Source: CAIWMF01 sp964402065 (lineage in GTDB: Bacteria > Verrucomicrobiota > Verrucomicrobiia > Chthoniobacterales > UBA6821). From it: a stretch of 64,000 nt of DNA. The DNA lies in NCBI GenBank assembly GCA_964402065.1, contig CAYOAN010000001.1, positions 310,001 to 374,000 of the forward strand. The letters run 5' to 3'. The notes below the pieces were generated by a model that saw only the letters and a program-made list of their open reading frames with translations, ran no database searches and was not told the origin of the DNA. Below are positions 8,146 to 16,161 of the stretch, one piece after another (position 1 is the first letter of the stretch; each line of letters begins with the position of its first letter). The translations under genes and the position numbers were made by a program.

Positions 8146-8955
8146 TTACTTCGTCAAAAAATAGTTTCTTTGTTTTTCACTGATAGGCCTCTCCAGTTTT
8201 TCCATTGCAAGGAGCATATCTTCCCAGACCTTTCTTTTTTCCGTGAGGGACTGATTGCGCAAAAGATAAGCTGGATGATAGGTCACAAGCGTTGGAATGC
8301 CATTGAACTCAAACCAACGACCGCGGGCTTCTTTCATTGGGATTGTTTCGCCAAGAAGGCCTTCCATGGCCGTTGCGCCAAGTGCTACCAAGACTTTGGG
8401 TTTGATTAAATCAATTTGTTGTCGCAACCACGGGAGGCAGGTTTGCATTTCTTCGAGCTTGGGTTTGCGGTTGCCGGAGACTCCAGCCGGCATATTAGGG
8501 CGGCATTTTAACACATTGGCGATAAAAATATCATCCCGTTGATATTCCATGGCGTTAATGATCTTGGTAAGAAGTTGTCCTGCTCGTCCAACGAATGGTT
8601 CTCCGCGAAGATCTTCTTCTTCTCCCGGTGCTTCACCCACAAACATCAGCTCTGCAAAAGGATTGCCAATTCCAAAAACCACCTGGGTCCGACTTTTAAC
8701 AAGGTGAGGACAGCGAGTGCAGGCAAGAGCTTGTTCGCGCAAAGCAGCTAGTTTTTCGAGGCGATAATCAGTCGTGTGTTGATTGGACACGGACAAAACG
8801 GGAGCAGCTGTTGAGGTTGGTTCTTTTGCTTTTTCCAATAACCCATCAAGGCTCTTTCGAGAGGCTTTGGGATGTGATGAAAGATTTTCATTCATTTGAA
8901 TTAAAAGTGGCTCAATGGCTTGAATCGCTTGTTGAAAGGAGGACTTACTAGGCAT
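8146..8955 (-). CDS. Family 4 uracil-DNA glycosylase (iron-sulfur type)
   Basis: Removes uracil from DNA, the first step of base-excision repair. The core carries motif 1 GEAPGEEEDLRGEPFVG (about 108-124) and motif 3 YHPAYLLRN. Four cysteines in the order typical of the 4Fe-4S cluster are at about C79 and C82 (CTRCPHL), C151 (KCRPN) and C173 (QTCLPW). A ~65-residue N-terminal tail rich in Ser and Lys precedes the core, longer than in minimal family members. The start at ATG 8955 is followed by that tail; the gene could alternatively begin internally, but no better site is obvious. It sits between ald and the pseudouridine synthase on the same strand. Confidence 0.9.
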   Translation of the reverse strand: MPSKSSFQQAIQAIEPLLIQMNENLSSHPKASRKSLDGLLEKAKEPTSTAAPVLSVSNQHTTDYRLEKLAALREQALACTRCPHLVKSRTQVVFGIGNPFAELMFVGEAPGEEEDLRGEPFVGRAGQLLTKIINAMEYQRDDIFIANVLKCRPNMPAGVSGNRKPKLEEMQTCLPWLRQQIDLIKPKVLVALGATAMEGLLGETIPMKEARGRWFEFNGIPTLVTYHPAYLLRNQSLTEKRKVWEDMLLAMEKLERPISEKQRNYFLTK

Positions 8956-8979
8956 GGAAAAGAAAAAAAGAAGAAATTA

Positions 8980-9006
8980 ATCACAAAGAATACGAAGAAG
9001 ACAAAG
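8980..9006 (-). repeat. Nine-base repeats upstream of the glycosylase gene
   Basis: On the coding strand three nonamers follow one another: CTTTGTCTT, CTTCGTATT and CTTTGTGAT. They are of the same type as TTTGTGTTC TTTGTGCTC before the tRNA-Leu at 54645 and the tail of murE at 19706. They end about 25 bases before the ATG. Confidence 0.6.
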
Positions 9007-9008
9007 CA

Positions 9009-9926
9009 TTAATTTGCTTTTTTCTTCTCTGCCCGCGGGACAAGCTCAAACTCTTTTGGTATTGGAGCTTCGATAACAATTGTTTTTCGACTTCTCGGGT
9101 GTAGGAATTCCAACTTCCAAGCATGAAGAAGATGACGCGTCCAGTCTTCACGCTTTCCGTAGAGAGGGTCGCCAACAATGGGATGACCGAGCTGCTGAAG
9201 GTGAACACGAATTTGATGCATGCGACCTGTATGAGGGGAACAAGCAATGAGGGTCTCCTTCTCGCTATGTGCCAAGACTTCATAGTCAGTTACTGCATCA
9301 CGACCTGAAGGAGGGCGTCGCACTGTCATTTTAAGGCGCTGTACAGGGTGTCTTCCAATAGGAAGGGAGATAGTGCCTTTTTTTTGACGTGGGATTCCTG
9401 TTGCAATGGCTAGATAAGTCTTTTTGATTTTTCGTTCTGAAAAAAGCCGCGAGAGCATGGCGTGCACTTCATCATTTTTAGCGACAAGTAGGCAACCACT
9501 CGTTTCTTTATCAAGGCGGTGAACAAGACCTGGTCGGAACGATTCTTTTGCGGCAAGCGAAGTGCTGTGATGCAAGAGAGCATTAACAAGCGTTCCTTGC
9601 TCATGATCGGCTCCAGCGTGAACAACCATGCCCGCCTCTTTGTTAATCACAAGCAGATCATCGTCTTCGTAGAGAATTTCTAAAGGGATCGCTTCTGGGA
9701 AGGCCTTGGCAAGAGCTTTTTGAGGGGGTTCCTGAATGTCAAAACAATCTCCAGTCTCGACCTCGTCTTTAGCTCTAACTGGAACACCTGCTAAAGTTAC
9801 AAAACCTTCTTTAATGAGGTTTTGAATTTTGGAGCGAGAGTAAGCGGGGAGCTTTTCTGTTAAAAAAAGGTCCGTTCGTTTGCCACGATCAGTAAGAGTT
9901 GCGAGAATCGCTCCATGAGAAGACAT
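9009..9926 (-). CDS. rluD: RluD-type 23S rRNA pseudouridine synthase with S4 domain
   Basis: Isomerises specific uridines in 23S rRNA to pseudouridine. The N-terminal S4 RNA-binding domain (LPAYSRSKIQNLIKEGFVTLAGV) is followed by the synthase domain. The latter has HAGADHEQGTLVNALLHH, the catalytic-aspartate motif GLVHRLDKETSG, and the C-terminal HTGRMHQIRVHLQQLGHPIVGDPLYG. I take ATG 9926 (MSSHGAILATLTDRG, 305 aa). An upstream in-frame start at 10031 would add 35 unlikely residues and run into the rplI promoter region. The exact target uridines are not predictable; RluD versus RluC specificity is inferred from the S4 domain and overall layout. Confidence 0.88.
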   Translation of the reverse strand: MSSHGAILATLTDRGKRTDLFLTEKLPAYSRSKIQNLIKEGFVTLAGVPVRAKDEVETGDCFDIQEPPQKALAKAFPEAIPLEILYEDDDLLVINKEAGMVVHAGADHEQGTLVNALLHHSTSLAAKESFRPGLVHRLDKETSGCLLVAKNDEVHAMLSRLFSERKIKKTYLAIATGIPRQKKGTISLPIGRHPVQRLKMTVRRPPSGRDAVTDYEVLAHSEKETLIACSPHTGRMHQIRVHLQQLGHPIVGDPLYGKREDWTRHLLHAWKLEFLHPRSRKTIVIEAPIPKEFELVPRAEKKKAN

Positions 9927-10043
9927 CAAAAGAATATGAGGTATCGGGCTTTCATTTGACAATAAGTAATTTTTTGTTAAAGTTTTTCCCCCTGAATGAA
10001 AGCCGAGAGTTGTTCTCGATGAAGCTGGCATTCAAAAAGACTT

Positions 10044-10071
10044 TTTACCCTTTACTCGTTACTCTTCACTT
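10044..10071 (+). repeat. Heptad repeat leader before rplI
   Basis: Four seven-base units, TTTACCC, TTTACTC, GTTACTC and TTCACTT, followed by a T run, end five bases before the rplI ATG. There is no Shine-Dalgarno sequence. The units match the eno leader type. Confidence 0.7.
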
Positions 10072-10076
10072 TTTTT

Positions 10077-10589
10077 ATGGCTACTCAAGTTATCCTCACC
10101 GAAGCAATTTCCTCACTCGGCGCTGAAGCTGATATCGTCAAAGTTCGTCCTGGCTATGCTCGTAATTTTCTTATTCCACAAGGCAAAGCATTGGAAGTAA
10201 ACCCTGTTTCCTTGCGCAAGGTGAATCAATTAAAAGCAAAGCGCGCTGAGCGTGAAGCTCGTGAAATCAGCGAGGCAGAAACGCTCGCTTCTAAAATCAA
10301 TAAGCTTCGCCTTAAAATGGAATTGGCAACTGGCCTTGCAGGCAAGGCCTTTGGATCTGTTACAGCACATGATTTAATGGAGCTACTGCTTGCAGAACTA
10401 AAAGGAATCGAGCTTCCACGCCATGCGATTGTTTTGGAGCGCCCTATTAAAGAAGGCGGCAAAAAAACTATTCCTGTGCGTCTTCATCCTGAAGTTACTG
10501 CAACGCTTCATGTGACCATTGCTGCAGCTACTAAAACAGGTGACGAAGAAGAGATTCTTGTTGAAGAAGTCGTCGAAGAGATCGCGTAG
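10077..10589 (+). CDS. rplI: 50S ribosomal protein L9
   Basis: Structural protein of the large ribosomal subunit, binding 23S rRNA near the base of the L1 stalk. The N-domain MATQVILTEAISSLG... DIVKVRPGYARNFLIPQGKAL is the standard L9 signature. A long connecting helix and the C-terminal domain (LHPEVTATLHVTI) follow. At 170 residues it is longer than the usual ~150 because of a Glu/Val-rich tail. It is followed after 69 bases by dnaB, a widely conserved pairing. The protein begins after a heptad repeat leader instead of an SD sequence. Confidence 0.95.
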   Translation: MATQVILTEAISSLGAEADIVKVRPGYARNFLIPQGKALEVNPVSLRKVNQLKAKRAEREAREISEAETLASKINKLRLKMELATGLAGKAFGSVTAHDLMELLLAELKGIELPRHAIVLERPIKEGGKKTIPVRLHPEVTATLHVTIAAATKTGDEEEILVEEVVEEIA

Positions 10590-10636
10590 CATAGAGAGGG
10601 TAAAGTTACAGTTTTTTGTTGCAGTCAAAATTTGTT

Positions 10637-10657
10637 CTGCCACCTGTAACCTGCTGC
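10637..10657 (+). repeat. Heptad repeat leader before dnaB
   Basis: Three units of the pattern CTGnnAC or close to it (CTGCCAC, CTGTAAC, CTGCTGC) end one base before the dnaB ATG. The same unit is repeated before ftsQ and, as variants, before murD and the pilN-like gene. Confidence 0.65.
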
Positions 10658-10658
10658 C

Positions 10659-12101
10659 ATGACGAGCAAATTGCAAAAATCATCTTCTCAGAAAGAGGGA
10701 AAGCAAGGGGAAGAAAAAAACGTTTTTGCTGCCAAAAAGCAATTGCCTGAAACTCATCGCGCTCTTCCTGCAAGCTCTGATGCGGAAATGGGAGTGCTTT
10801 GCTCGATTTTACTTTCACCGCGTGATGCCTTAACGCTCTGTATTGAAAGGATTGATGAATTTCACTTTCATCAACCTGCCCATGGCACGATTTATAACGT
10901 TCTTGTCCAGCTTTGGAAAGATTCCAAACCGATTGACTTGGTCACCGTCACCCAGTCCCTTGCAGACCAGAATTTACTTGAGTCTGTAGGAGGTCCTGCT
11001 GCTCTCGCCAAATTATTTCAATTTATTCCGACCGCAACGAATATCGAATATTATTTGGAAATTTTGAGAGAAAAGTATCTTCTTCGAAGCATGATCGTTG
11101 CTTGTACTAAGTCAGCGGCCCGCTGTTACGAAGATCAAAGCGATGTTAAAAATTTAATTGATGATATCGAGAGTCAGATTTTCCAAATTAGTGAATCACG
11201 GGTTAGCAGTATTTTGCCCGAAATTAAAGAGCAAGTCTTGTTGGCTATTGATGCTATCGAGGGAATGCACAAAAACAAAGGTGCACTGACAGGGCTTTCA
11301 ACAGGCTTTAGTCATCTTGATCAAATGACTGATGGCTTGCATCCGAGTGAAATGATTGTTATTGCAGCCCGTCCTTCGATGGGAAAAACAGCAATTGCTA
11401 TGAACATTGCAGAACATGTCGCTGTCGATCAAGGAAAGCCAGTTGGTATTTTTAGCTTGGAAATGAGTTCACAGCAGCTTGTGCAGCGAATGCTCTGTTC
11501 GCGCGCAAAGGTTGATCTTAAAAAAGTGCGCGATGGTTTCATGGGGAATCGTGATATGAAAAATCTTTCACGAGCAGCAGATGCGTTATCCAAAAGTAAA
11601 ATTTATATCGATGACACAGCGGGTCTTAGTATTTTGGAATTGCGTGCAAAAGCGCGTCGATTGAAAGACCGACATGATTTGAGTTTAATCGTGATCGACT
11701 ATTTGCAGCTCTTACGCTCCATGACACGCCGTGCGCAAGATAATCGGCAAATTGAAATTGCGGAAATTTCTGCTGGCATCAAAGCCTTAGCTAAAGAGCT
11801 TGCTGTTCCTGTTATTGTTTTAGCGCAGCTTAATCGTGAATCAGAAAAACGAAGCGATGGAAAACCCCGTATTTCTGACCTCCGTGAGTCAGGTTCTATT
11901 GAACAAGATGCCGATGTTGTTGGGCTTCTCTATCGTTCTGCTTATTTTGAAAAAGATGATGCCACGCGTACCGAAAAAGAGGGAGAAGCTGAGCTAATCA
12001 TTGCTAAGCAGCGTAGTGGGCCTGTTGGGGAAGTTCCACTGACTTTTCTCAAAGAATTTACCCGCTTTGAAACTAGGGACTATCGGGCTGAAGAAAGTTA
12101 A
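10659..12101 (+). CDS. dnaB: Replicative DNA helicase DnaB
   Basis: Hexameric 5'-3' helicase that unwinds DNA at the replication fork and recruits primase. The N-terminal domain (SSDAEMGVLCSILLSPRDAL) binds primase. A linker and the RecA-like C-domain follow, with Walker A ARPSMGKTAIA (about 243-253), VGIFSLEMSSQQLVQRM, Walker B LIVIDYLQLL, the APVIVLAQLNRE-type LAQLNRESEKR, and DLRESGSIEQDADVV near the end. At 480 residues it is normal for the family. An extra ~30-residue Lys/Ser-rich N-terminus precedes the core. No intein or frameshift is seen. The gene follows rplI and is followed by a repeat-filled spacer. Confidence 0.96.
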   Translation: MTSKLQKSSSQKEGKQGEEKNVFAAKKQLPETHRALPASSDAEMGVLCSILLSPRDALTLCIERIDEFHFHQPAHGTIYNVLVQLWKDSKPIDLVTVTQSLADQNLLESVGGPAALAKLFQFIPTATNIEYYLEILREKYLLRSMIVACTKSAARCYEDQSDVKNLIDDIESQIFQISESRVSSILPEIKEQVLLAIDAIEGMHKNKGALTGLSTGFSHLDQMTDGLHPSEMIVIAARPSMGKTAIAMNIAEHVAVDQGKPVGIFSLEMSSQQLVQRMLCSRAKVDLKKVRDGFMGNRDMKNLSRAADALSKSKIYIDDTAGLSILELRAKARRLKDRHDLSLIVIDYLQLLRSMTRRAQDNRQIEIAEISAGIKALAKELAVPVIVLAQLNRESEKRSDGKPRISDLRESGSIEQDADVVGLLYRSAYFEKDDATRTEKEGEAELIIAKQRSGPVGEVPLTFLKEFTRFETRDYRAEES

Positions 12102-12148
12102 ACAAGGCCTAATACCATCTTCCTCTTTCTTCATTAGCTCAACTACTC

Positions 12149-12259
12149 GACTTGTTCTTATTGGCGTCCGACAGCGAGCTCATCACTCCATTACCAGCAA
12201 GCGGCTTCGTTGTTATGCCTTGTCAGACACCAAAACGCTTGCGTCTTATAGTCCAACTA
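12149..12259. repeat. Dispersed repeat family C, long copy
   Basis: The left part, GACTTGTTCTTATTGGCGTC (12149-12168), and the right part, GCGTCTTATAGTCCAACTA (12241-12259), recur fused together at 39720-39754. The 77 bases between the two GCGTC repeats are missing there. The short copy therefore looks like a deletion between direct repeats, or the long copy like an insertion. The sequence is non-coding, and the whole spacer 12102-12526 holds only this and the next element. Confidence 0.6.
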
Positions 12260-12272
12260 ATTCATGAAGATG

Positions 12273-12458
12273 ATATAGTGTATTAAATGGAAAAAGGCAC
12301 TCGATAAGCTGGCTCTTTTTCGTTAGGACTGCGTTCTCAGATCTTTATATGTTGAAAGAGATCTACGTTATCTTCGGATAGCGTCTCGATCTTCGGCCTT
12401 GTTCTAAGAAAAAATGTCAGCGCTTCTAACGTGCCCTTTTCAATTGAATACACTATAT
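12273..12458. mobile_element. MITE-like element, family A, complete copy
   Basis: A 186-bp non-coding element with 28-base terminal inverted repeats, about 24 of 28 matching. The left end begins ATATAGTGTATTAAATGG and the right end read in reverse ATATAGTGTATTCAATTG; both run into GGCAC. The interior contains AGATCT palindromes and the phrase TCTTCGGCCTTG. Related or partial copies are at 6511-6719, 30569-30594 and (different ends, similar core) 49929-50089. Confidence 0.7.
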
Positions 12459-12526
12459 GAGGTGAGGAGCGATTGAAATTGGGAGCGCCTCAAAATAGGT
12501 TTGCTATTCTTGCTTTCAAAAATTTT

Positions 12527-12781
12527 CTATGAATCTTTTGAAGGCTGGAATGTTTTTTTCTCAGTTGGTTCTTGGATTTTAGGTAGCGGTGGAAGTTCAC
12601 AAATTTCTCGCTTAAATTCGTCTTTCGCTTTGTGAAACTCATTTAAAATTTCTGCAAGACCACGTGCTAGCGAAGGAAGTTTTTTAGGTCCAAAAAGAAT
12701 TAGCGCTAGCACGCCAATAAAAAGCCACTCTGGAGCAGCTGGAAGACCGAAGGCGAGGAAGGGTAAGTGTGAGAGATTCAT
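12527..12781 (-). CDS. tatA: Sec-independent protein translocase TatA/TatE
   Basis: Pore-forming subunit of the twin-arginine translocation system, which exports folded proteins. In 84 residues it has one N-terminal transmembrane helix (PEWLFIGVLALILF), the conserved FGPKKLPSLARGLAEILNEF hinge and amphipathic helix, and a charged cytoplasmic tail. This is the textbook TatA layout. tatB and tatC are not in the window. Its 5' side faces the SUMF1-domain gene on the same strand, with 109 bases between. The start is ATG 12781. TatA versus TatB cannot be fully separated by eye, but the short tail and FGPKKLP favour TatA. Confidence 0.9.
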   Translation of the reverse strand: MNLSHLPFLAFGLPAAPEWLFIGVLALILFGPKKLPSLARGLAEILNEFHKAKDEFKREICELPPLPKIQEPTEKKTFQPSKDS

Positions 12782-12890
12782 TTATACGCTATACAAAATG
12801 GACAAAAAAATTTTAGAAAATGGAAGATAAGCCTTCTATCTTTCGTAGACAGAAAATATAGCTTCCATTGTCGATTGGCTAACTTCTTTT

Positions 12891-13931
12891 TTATTTTGCT
12901 GGAGCCGCAATTCGGAATCCTACAAATTCGTAACCCTTTGCAGGATTAGCAGTGATGCAGGTAGTGCGCTTCAGCTCATCGTTCTGTTGCTTTTTCCATG
13001 AACCGCCACGAATCACGCGTGTGCCTGCATAGCCTGGATTACAGACCCATTGGAAGACATTACCACCCATATCAAAGGTTCCATAGGGTCCAGGTGAGCC
13101 TGTGAAATTTTCGATAATAGTAAGAAAGGGAGCTTTTCCGCCGTTCGAATATTGATAGTTCCAATACCAAGGGAATGTGTTGCTGTCATCAGCGCTGCTA
13201 GCAATGAAGTAATTGGCTTCGTTTTGGTATCCTTTTCGTTGGTTGGCAGGAGCAAGATCACTTTTCGTCGGGTAATCCCAGTAGTCAGCATTTCCATTTC
13301 GTTTGTAATAAGCAGCCTTGTACCATTGATCTTCGGTTGGGAGGAAGAATTTAGCACCATCGCTCAACTGACAATAATCACTTTTGGCAACATTTAATGA
13401 GCCAGGTTCATCTTTTGTAGCGCCATTTAAGGTATAAGCTCCAGTTTCTGTTGTTGTGGCATCTTCATTCCCAATAGGCTGGCCATTATGCATCCAGTTG
13501 CAAAAGCGAGCTGCGGAAAACCAGCTGAGGTGAACAATTGGAAAGTAGCTTGCGCCTGTTTTTGTTGAGTAAGTGAATGAGCCATCAGTCTCAACGGTAC
13601 GAGTGATCGAAGCAACATTCGGATTGGAACTCATCTTCTCGTTATAAAGGGCATAAGGGTCAGCCTTGCTGGCAACTGCATTAAGGAACTGGCAGTACTC
13701 TGAAGCGGTAATATCATTTTTTCCCATTTGGAAGTTTTGTGTTACAGCACCATGACCGTTGAAGTCCGCTGGATTTTCCGCATCAGTTACGGAAACAAAA
13801 TCAATTTTGAGAGGCCCTGCTGCTTTCGCTTTTTTTTGGCCGATCGTTAAGCTTGTTACAGAGCCGGGGGTTGGTGGTAAGGCACCAAGAGTTGAAACAA
13901 ATAAAGAAAGAAACAGGCAAAGAGATTTCAT
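12891..13931 (-). CDS. Secreted SUMF1/formylglycine-generating-enzyme domain protein
   Basis: A 346-residue protein with a signal peptide (MKSLCLFLSLFVSTLGALP). A SUMF1-like fold follows: FQMGKNDITASEYCQFLNAV, VHLSWFSAARFCNWMHNG, the LPTEDQWYKAAYYKR hallmark, GTFDMGGNVFQWV, and the C-terminal VIRGGSWKK with GFRIA. This family includes formylglycine-generating enzyme and, far more often, bacterial relatives of unknown function. The active-site cysteine pair of true FGE cannot be confirmed, so I do not call it a sulfatase activator. Such secreted paralogues are frequent in Planctomycetes and Verrucomicrobia. No sulfatase gene is nearby. Confidence 0.8.
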   Translation of the reverse strand: MKSLCLFLSLFVSTLGALPPTPGSVTSLTIGQKKAKAAGPLKIDFVSVTDAENPADFNGHGAVTQNFQMGKNDITASEYCQFLNAVASKADPYALYNEKMSSNPNVASITRTVETDGSFTYSTKTGASYFPIVHLSWFSAARFCNWMHNGQPIGNEDATTTETGAYTLNGATKDEPGSLNVAKSDYCQLSDGAKFFLPTEDQWYKAAYYKRNGNADYWDYPTKSDLAPANQRKGYQNEANYFIASSADDSNTFPWYWNYQYSNGGKAPFLTIIENFTGSPGPYGTFDMGGNVFQWVCNPGYAGTRVIRGGSWKKQQNDELKRTTCITANPAKGYEFVGFRIAAPAK

Positions 13932-14006
13932 GGTGTAGAAAATCTATGCAGTCATCCTGTGTTTTCAAGTTCTTTCTCTTTTTTCATTGACCTTTCTTTG
14001 GAATCG

Positions 14007-14040
14007 TGGGACAAAGTGGGTCAAAGTGGAGTGAAATGGT
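14007..14040 (+). promoter_or_regulatory. Predicted MraZ operator, four boxes
   Basis: TGGG, TGGG, TGGA and TGGT start at 14007, 14017, 14027 and 14037, exactly 10 bases apart, giving one box per helical turn. In E. coli and other bacteria MraZ binds tandem TGGGN boxes with five-base spacers upstream of mraZ and represses the dcw operon. The array lies 33 bases before the mraZ ATG. A TTGACC that could be a -35 element is just upstream at 13987. The last two boxes are weaker. Confidence 0.85.
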
Positions 14041-14072
14041 TTATTGTTCCATTTTGCTTTTCTCGTTAAAAC

Positions 14073-14519
14073 ATGGCCACTACGACTCCCATTATCTACT
14101 CAGGAACCTTTGAGAGGACGATTGATGCTAAAAATCGCATCACGATTCCTGCTGCCTGGTTGGGAAAGGGGCAGAATGAATTTCATGCTATTCCAAACCC
14201 TGTAGGGGAGTGTCTCATTGTCATGCCCCCTGCAGAGTTCAATGAAATTGAAGCACGGATTCAACAAAGCGCTGCAACACCTCTCGAGCGGCGTAAGGCC
14301 ATTCGTCAATTTTATAGCCAGGCTCGCTCTGTTGCTGCAGACGCGCAAGGACGCATCCTTTTTTCTGACGAGCAATGCTCAGCGCTCAAATTAATAGGCA
14401 GTGTGGTGCTAGTAGGAGGGCGGAGTCGTTTTGAAATATGGAATACGACAGAATGGGCCGCCGTTGCTGAAGAGGAACATGCCTCCTTCCACAAGGTGGC
14501 TAATTTAATTGGATTATAA
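14073..14519 (+). CDS. mraZ: Transcriptional regulator MraZ
   Basis: First gene of the dcw cluster, a DNA-binding protein built of two AbrB-like domains that autoregulates the operon. At 148 residues it is the expected length. The first domain carries GTFERTIDAKNRITIPAAW, with the conserved D-x-K-x-R-(I/V)-x-(I/L)-P pattern. The second carries SVAADAQGRILFSDE, the matching DxxGR-I motif. Four TGG boxes upstream form its predicted target. The stop TAA overlaps the next ATG (TAATG), so translation of rsmH is probably coupled. Confidence 0.95.
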   Translation: MATTTPIIYSGTFERTIDAKNRITIPAAWLGKGQNEFHAIPNPVGECLIVMPPAEFNEIEARIQQSAATPLERRKAIRQFYSQARSVAADAQGRILFSDEQCSALKLIGSVVLVGGRSRFEIWNTTEWAAVAEEEHASFHKVANLIGL

Positions 14520-15685
14520 TGAATCTGACGCATCCATTATCACTTTTTTCTCCTGCGTTCAGCATAGCTCTTGCTGAAAGGTGGGATCATTTGTCCTTGA
14601 AGCTTCATTGCAAAATGGCGCTCTCTGCTTCAGCAACACAGCGTGAGAAGAAAAGAAAAGTTCACAGAAATGTGGCTTTACAAGATCCAATAATGAGGAG
14701 CGCTACGTTGGAATGTAATAATGGTCATCGCGCAGCAACAATGCAAGTAACAGCCGACTTCGATCATGAAGCGATTGCATTCTCTCACATTCCTGTTCTT
14801 GCTAAAGAAACAATCGAATTTTTAAAGCCAGAGCCAGGAAAACTCTTTTTTGATGGTACGCTAGGGGGAGGAGGGCATGCTGAACTCTTATTGGAGGCTG
14901 GTGCTCGTGTCGTGGCTTGTGATCGTGATCCCACTGCACTCCAACACGCACGTCAGCGCCTTGCCAGATTTGGAGATCGGTTTAGTTGCTTTGAGTCCAA
15001 TTACGTAGAAGCTCCTCATCGTCTCGTTGAGATGGGCATTTCGAAGTTAGATGGGATTCTTCTCGACTTGGGAGTCTCTTCACATCAGCTCGACACGCCA
15101 GAGCGTGGTTTTTCTTTTCAAAAAGAGGGGCCACTCGATATGCGAATGGGACGTTCCGGTCAAACTGCCGCTGATATTGTTAATCATGCTGATCTGACAG
15201 AACTCGTAAAAATATTTCGAGAATATGGCGAAGAGCCGCGAGCCGTAGCTTTTGCAACACGTATTGTAAGGGCGCGACAGGATCAACCGATCACGACCAC
15301 CTCACAACTTGCTTCGCTATTAGCAAAAGGAATGCCTTCGGGGCCGCGGCATCCTGCAACGCGTGTTTTTCAAGCACTTCGGATGGCTGTTAATGAAGAA
15401 ATGCAATCGTTGGAGCGCGCTCTTCCTGAGCTTGCAGCGATGCTGATTTCCAGTGGGCGATTTGCTGTCATTACCTTCCATTCGTTAGAAGATCGTGTCG
15501 TTAAACATTTTTTTAAAAAGCATGCAGCTGCTGAGATTGATGATCCAACTTGGAGTGCGCCTCGTCCTAACCCTGAACAACTCTTTCATTCTTCACTGCC
15601 TCATTCTCTGGTAGCTGAGACTGTTGAACTTTTGAATAACCGCCGTGCTCGGAGTGCGAGACTCCGGATGGCAAAGAAAATTTAA
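14519..15685 (+). CDS. rsmH: 16S rRNA (cytosine-1402-N4)-methyltransferase RsmH with N-terminal extension
   Basis: Methylates N4 of C1402 in the ribosomal P site. The family core begins near residue 88 with FSHIPVLAKETIEFL. It has the SAM-binding LFFDGTLGGGGHAELLLEAG, then GILLDLGVSSHQLDTPERGFSF, PLDMRMGRSG and FAVITFHSLEDRVVKHFF. About 80 residues with no recognisable domain precede it. Translation from ATG 14519 is favoured by the TAATG overlap with mraZ, giving 388 aa. An internal ATG at 14741 would give a standard-length protein, so the extension may be unreal or poorly conserved. Confidence 0.92.
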   Translation: MNLTHPLSLFSPAFSIALAERWDHLSLKLHCKMALSASATQREKKRKVHRNVALQDPIMRSATLECNNGHRAATMQVTADFDHEAIAFSHIPVLAKETIEFLKPEPGKLFFDGTLGGGGHAELLLEAGARVVACDRDPTALQHARQRLARFGDRFSCFESNYVEAPHRLVEMGISKLDGILLDLGVSSHQLDTPERGFSFQKEGPLDMRMGRSGQTAADIVNHADLTELVKIFREYGEEPRAVAFATRIVRARQDQPITTTSQLASLLAKGMPSGPRHPATRVFQALRMAVNEEMQSLERALPELAAMLISSGRFAVITFHSLEDRVVKHFFKKHAAAEIDDPTWSAPRPNPEQLFHSSLPHSLVAETVELLNNRRARSARLRMAKKI

Positions 15686-15783
15686 ACTAACTTAGTTATG
15701 AAAAAAACAAGCTTTACCCTTTGGCTGCTCGCGCGCAAAGCGGCTTGTAAATTAAGTAACTTCTTTTAATCCCCTGTAACAAT

Positions 15784-16161
15784 ATGTCTAGTTTTCGTAA
15801 TGCTCATCATCACAATCGCAAAAAAGCGAATAATGGTATTGAAGTCCCACTGCTCACACAATGGCTTGTTCTTTTTTTTGTGTTGGGATTAAGCGGTCTT
15901 TTTTTTGTCTATTTAAAAAATCAACAGCACGCGATTGGAAAACAGACACGCATTATCGAAGAACAGTTGGTAGGGGCACGGGCTCATAATGATGCCCTAA
16001 TGGCGAAAATTACGGCGCTTACTTCTCGAGGAGCTTTGCAACGCAAGTTAGACGAAAAGTGCCTCGATTTGATTCCTATTCGTGAGACAGCTATTGCTCG
16101 GGTTAGTGTTCCATTACAAGAACAAGATCGCGACATAACAAGAACAGCGGCTCTGAGGTAG
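15784..16161 (+). CDS. ftsL: FtsL-like divisome protein
   Basis: A small 125-residue bitopic protein in the canonical ftsL slot between rsmH and ftsI. A basic N-terminus (HHHNRKKANN) is followed by one membrane segment (about 27-45, WLVLFFVLGLSGLFFVY). A periplasmic helical region follows, with leucine-zipper-like spacing (IIEEQLVGARAHNDALMAKI). Sequence conservation in FtsL is very low, so the call rests on topology and location. It would pair with the FtsB-like protein at 1166-1471. The last bases before the ATG hold one CTGTAAC unit. Confidence 0.7.
   Translation: MSSFRNAHHHNRKKANNGIEVPLLTQWLVLFFVLGLSGLFFVYLKNQQHAIGKQTRIIEEQLVGARAHNDALMAKITALTSRGALQRKLDEKCLDLIPIRETAIARVSVPLQEQDRDITRTAALR

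Noticed and set aside
10659..12101. Replication origin near dnaB
   Set aside because: No dnaA gene and no cluster of DnaA boxes recognised; rplI-dnaB pairing is a normal locus unrelated to oriC.
12067..12267. 66-residue frame after dnaB
   Set aside because: It overlaps the dnaB end in another frame and then runs through the family C repeat; no protein features.
12891..13931. True formylglycine-generating enzyme
   Set aside because: The SUMF1 fold is clear, but the catalytic cysteine pair cannot be confirmed and no sulfatase is nearby, so only the domain is named.
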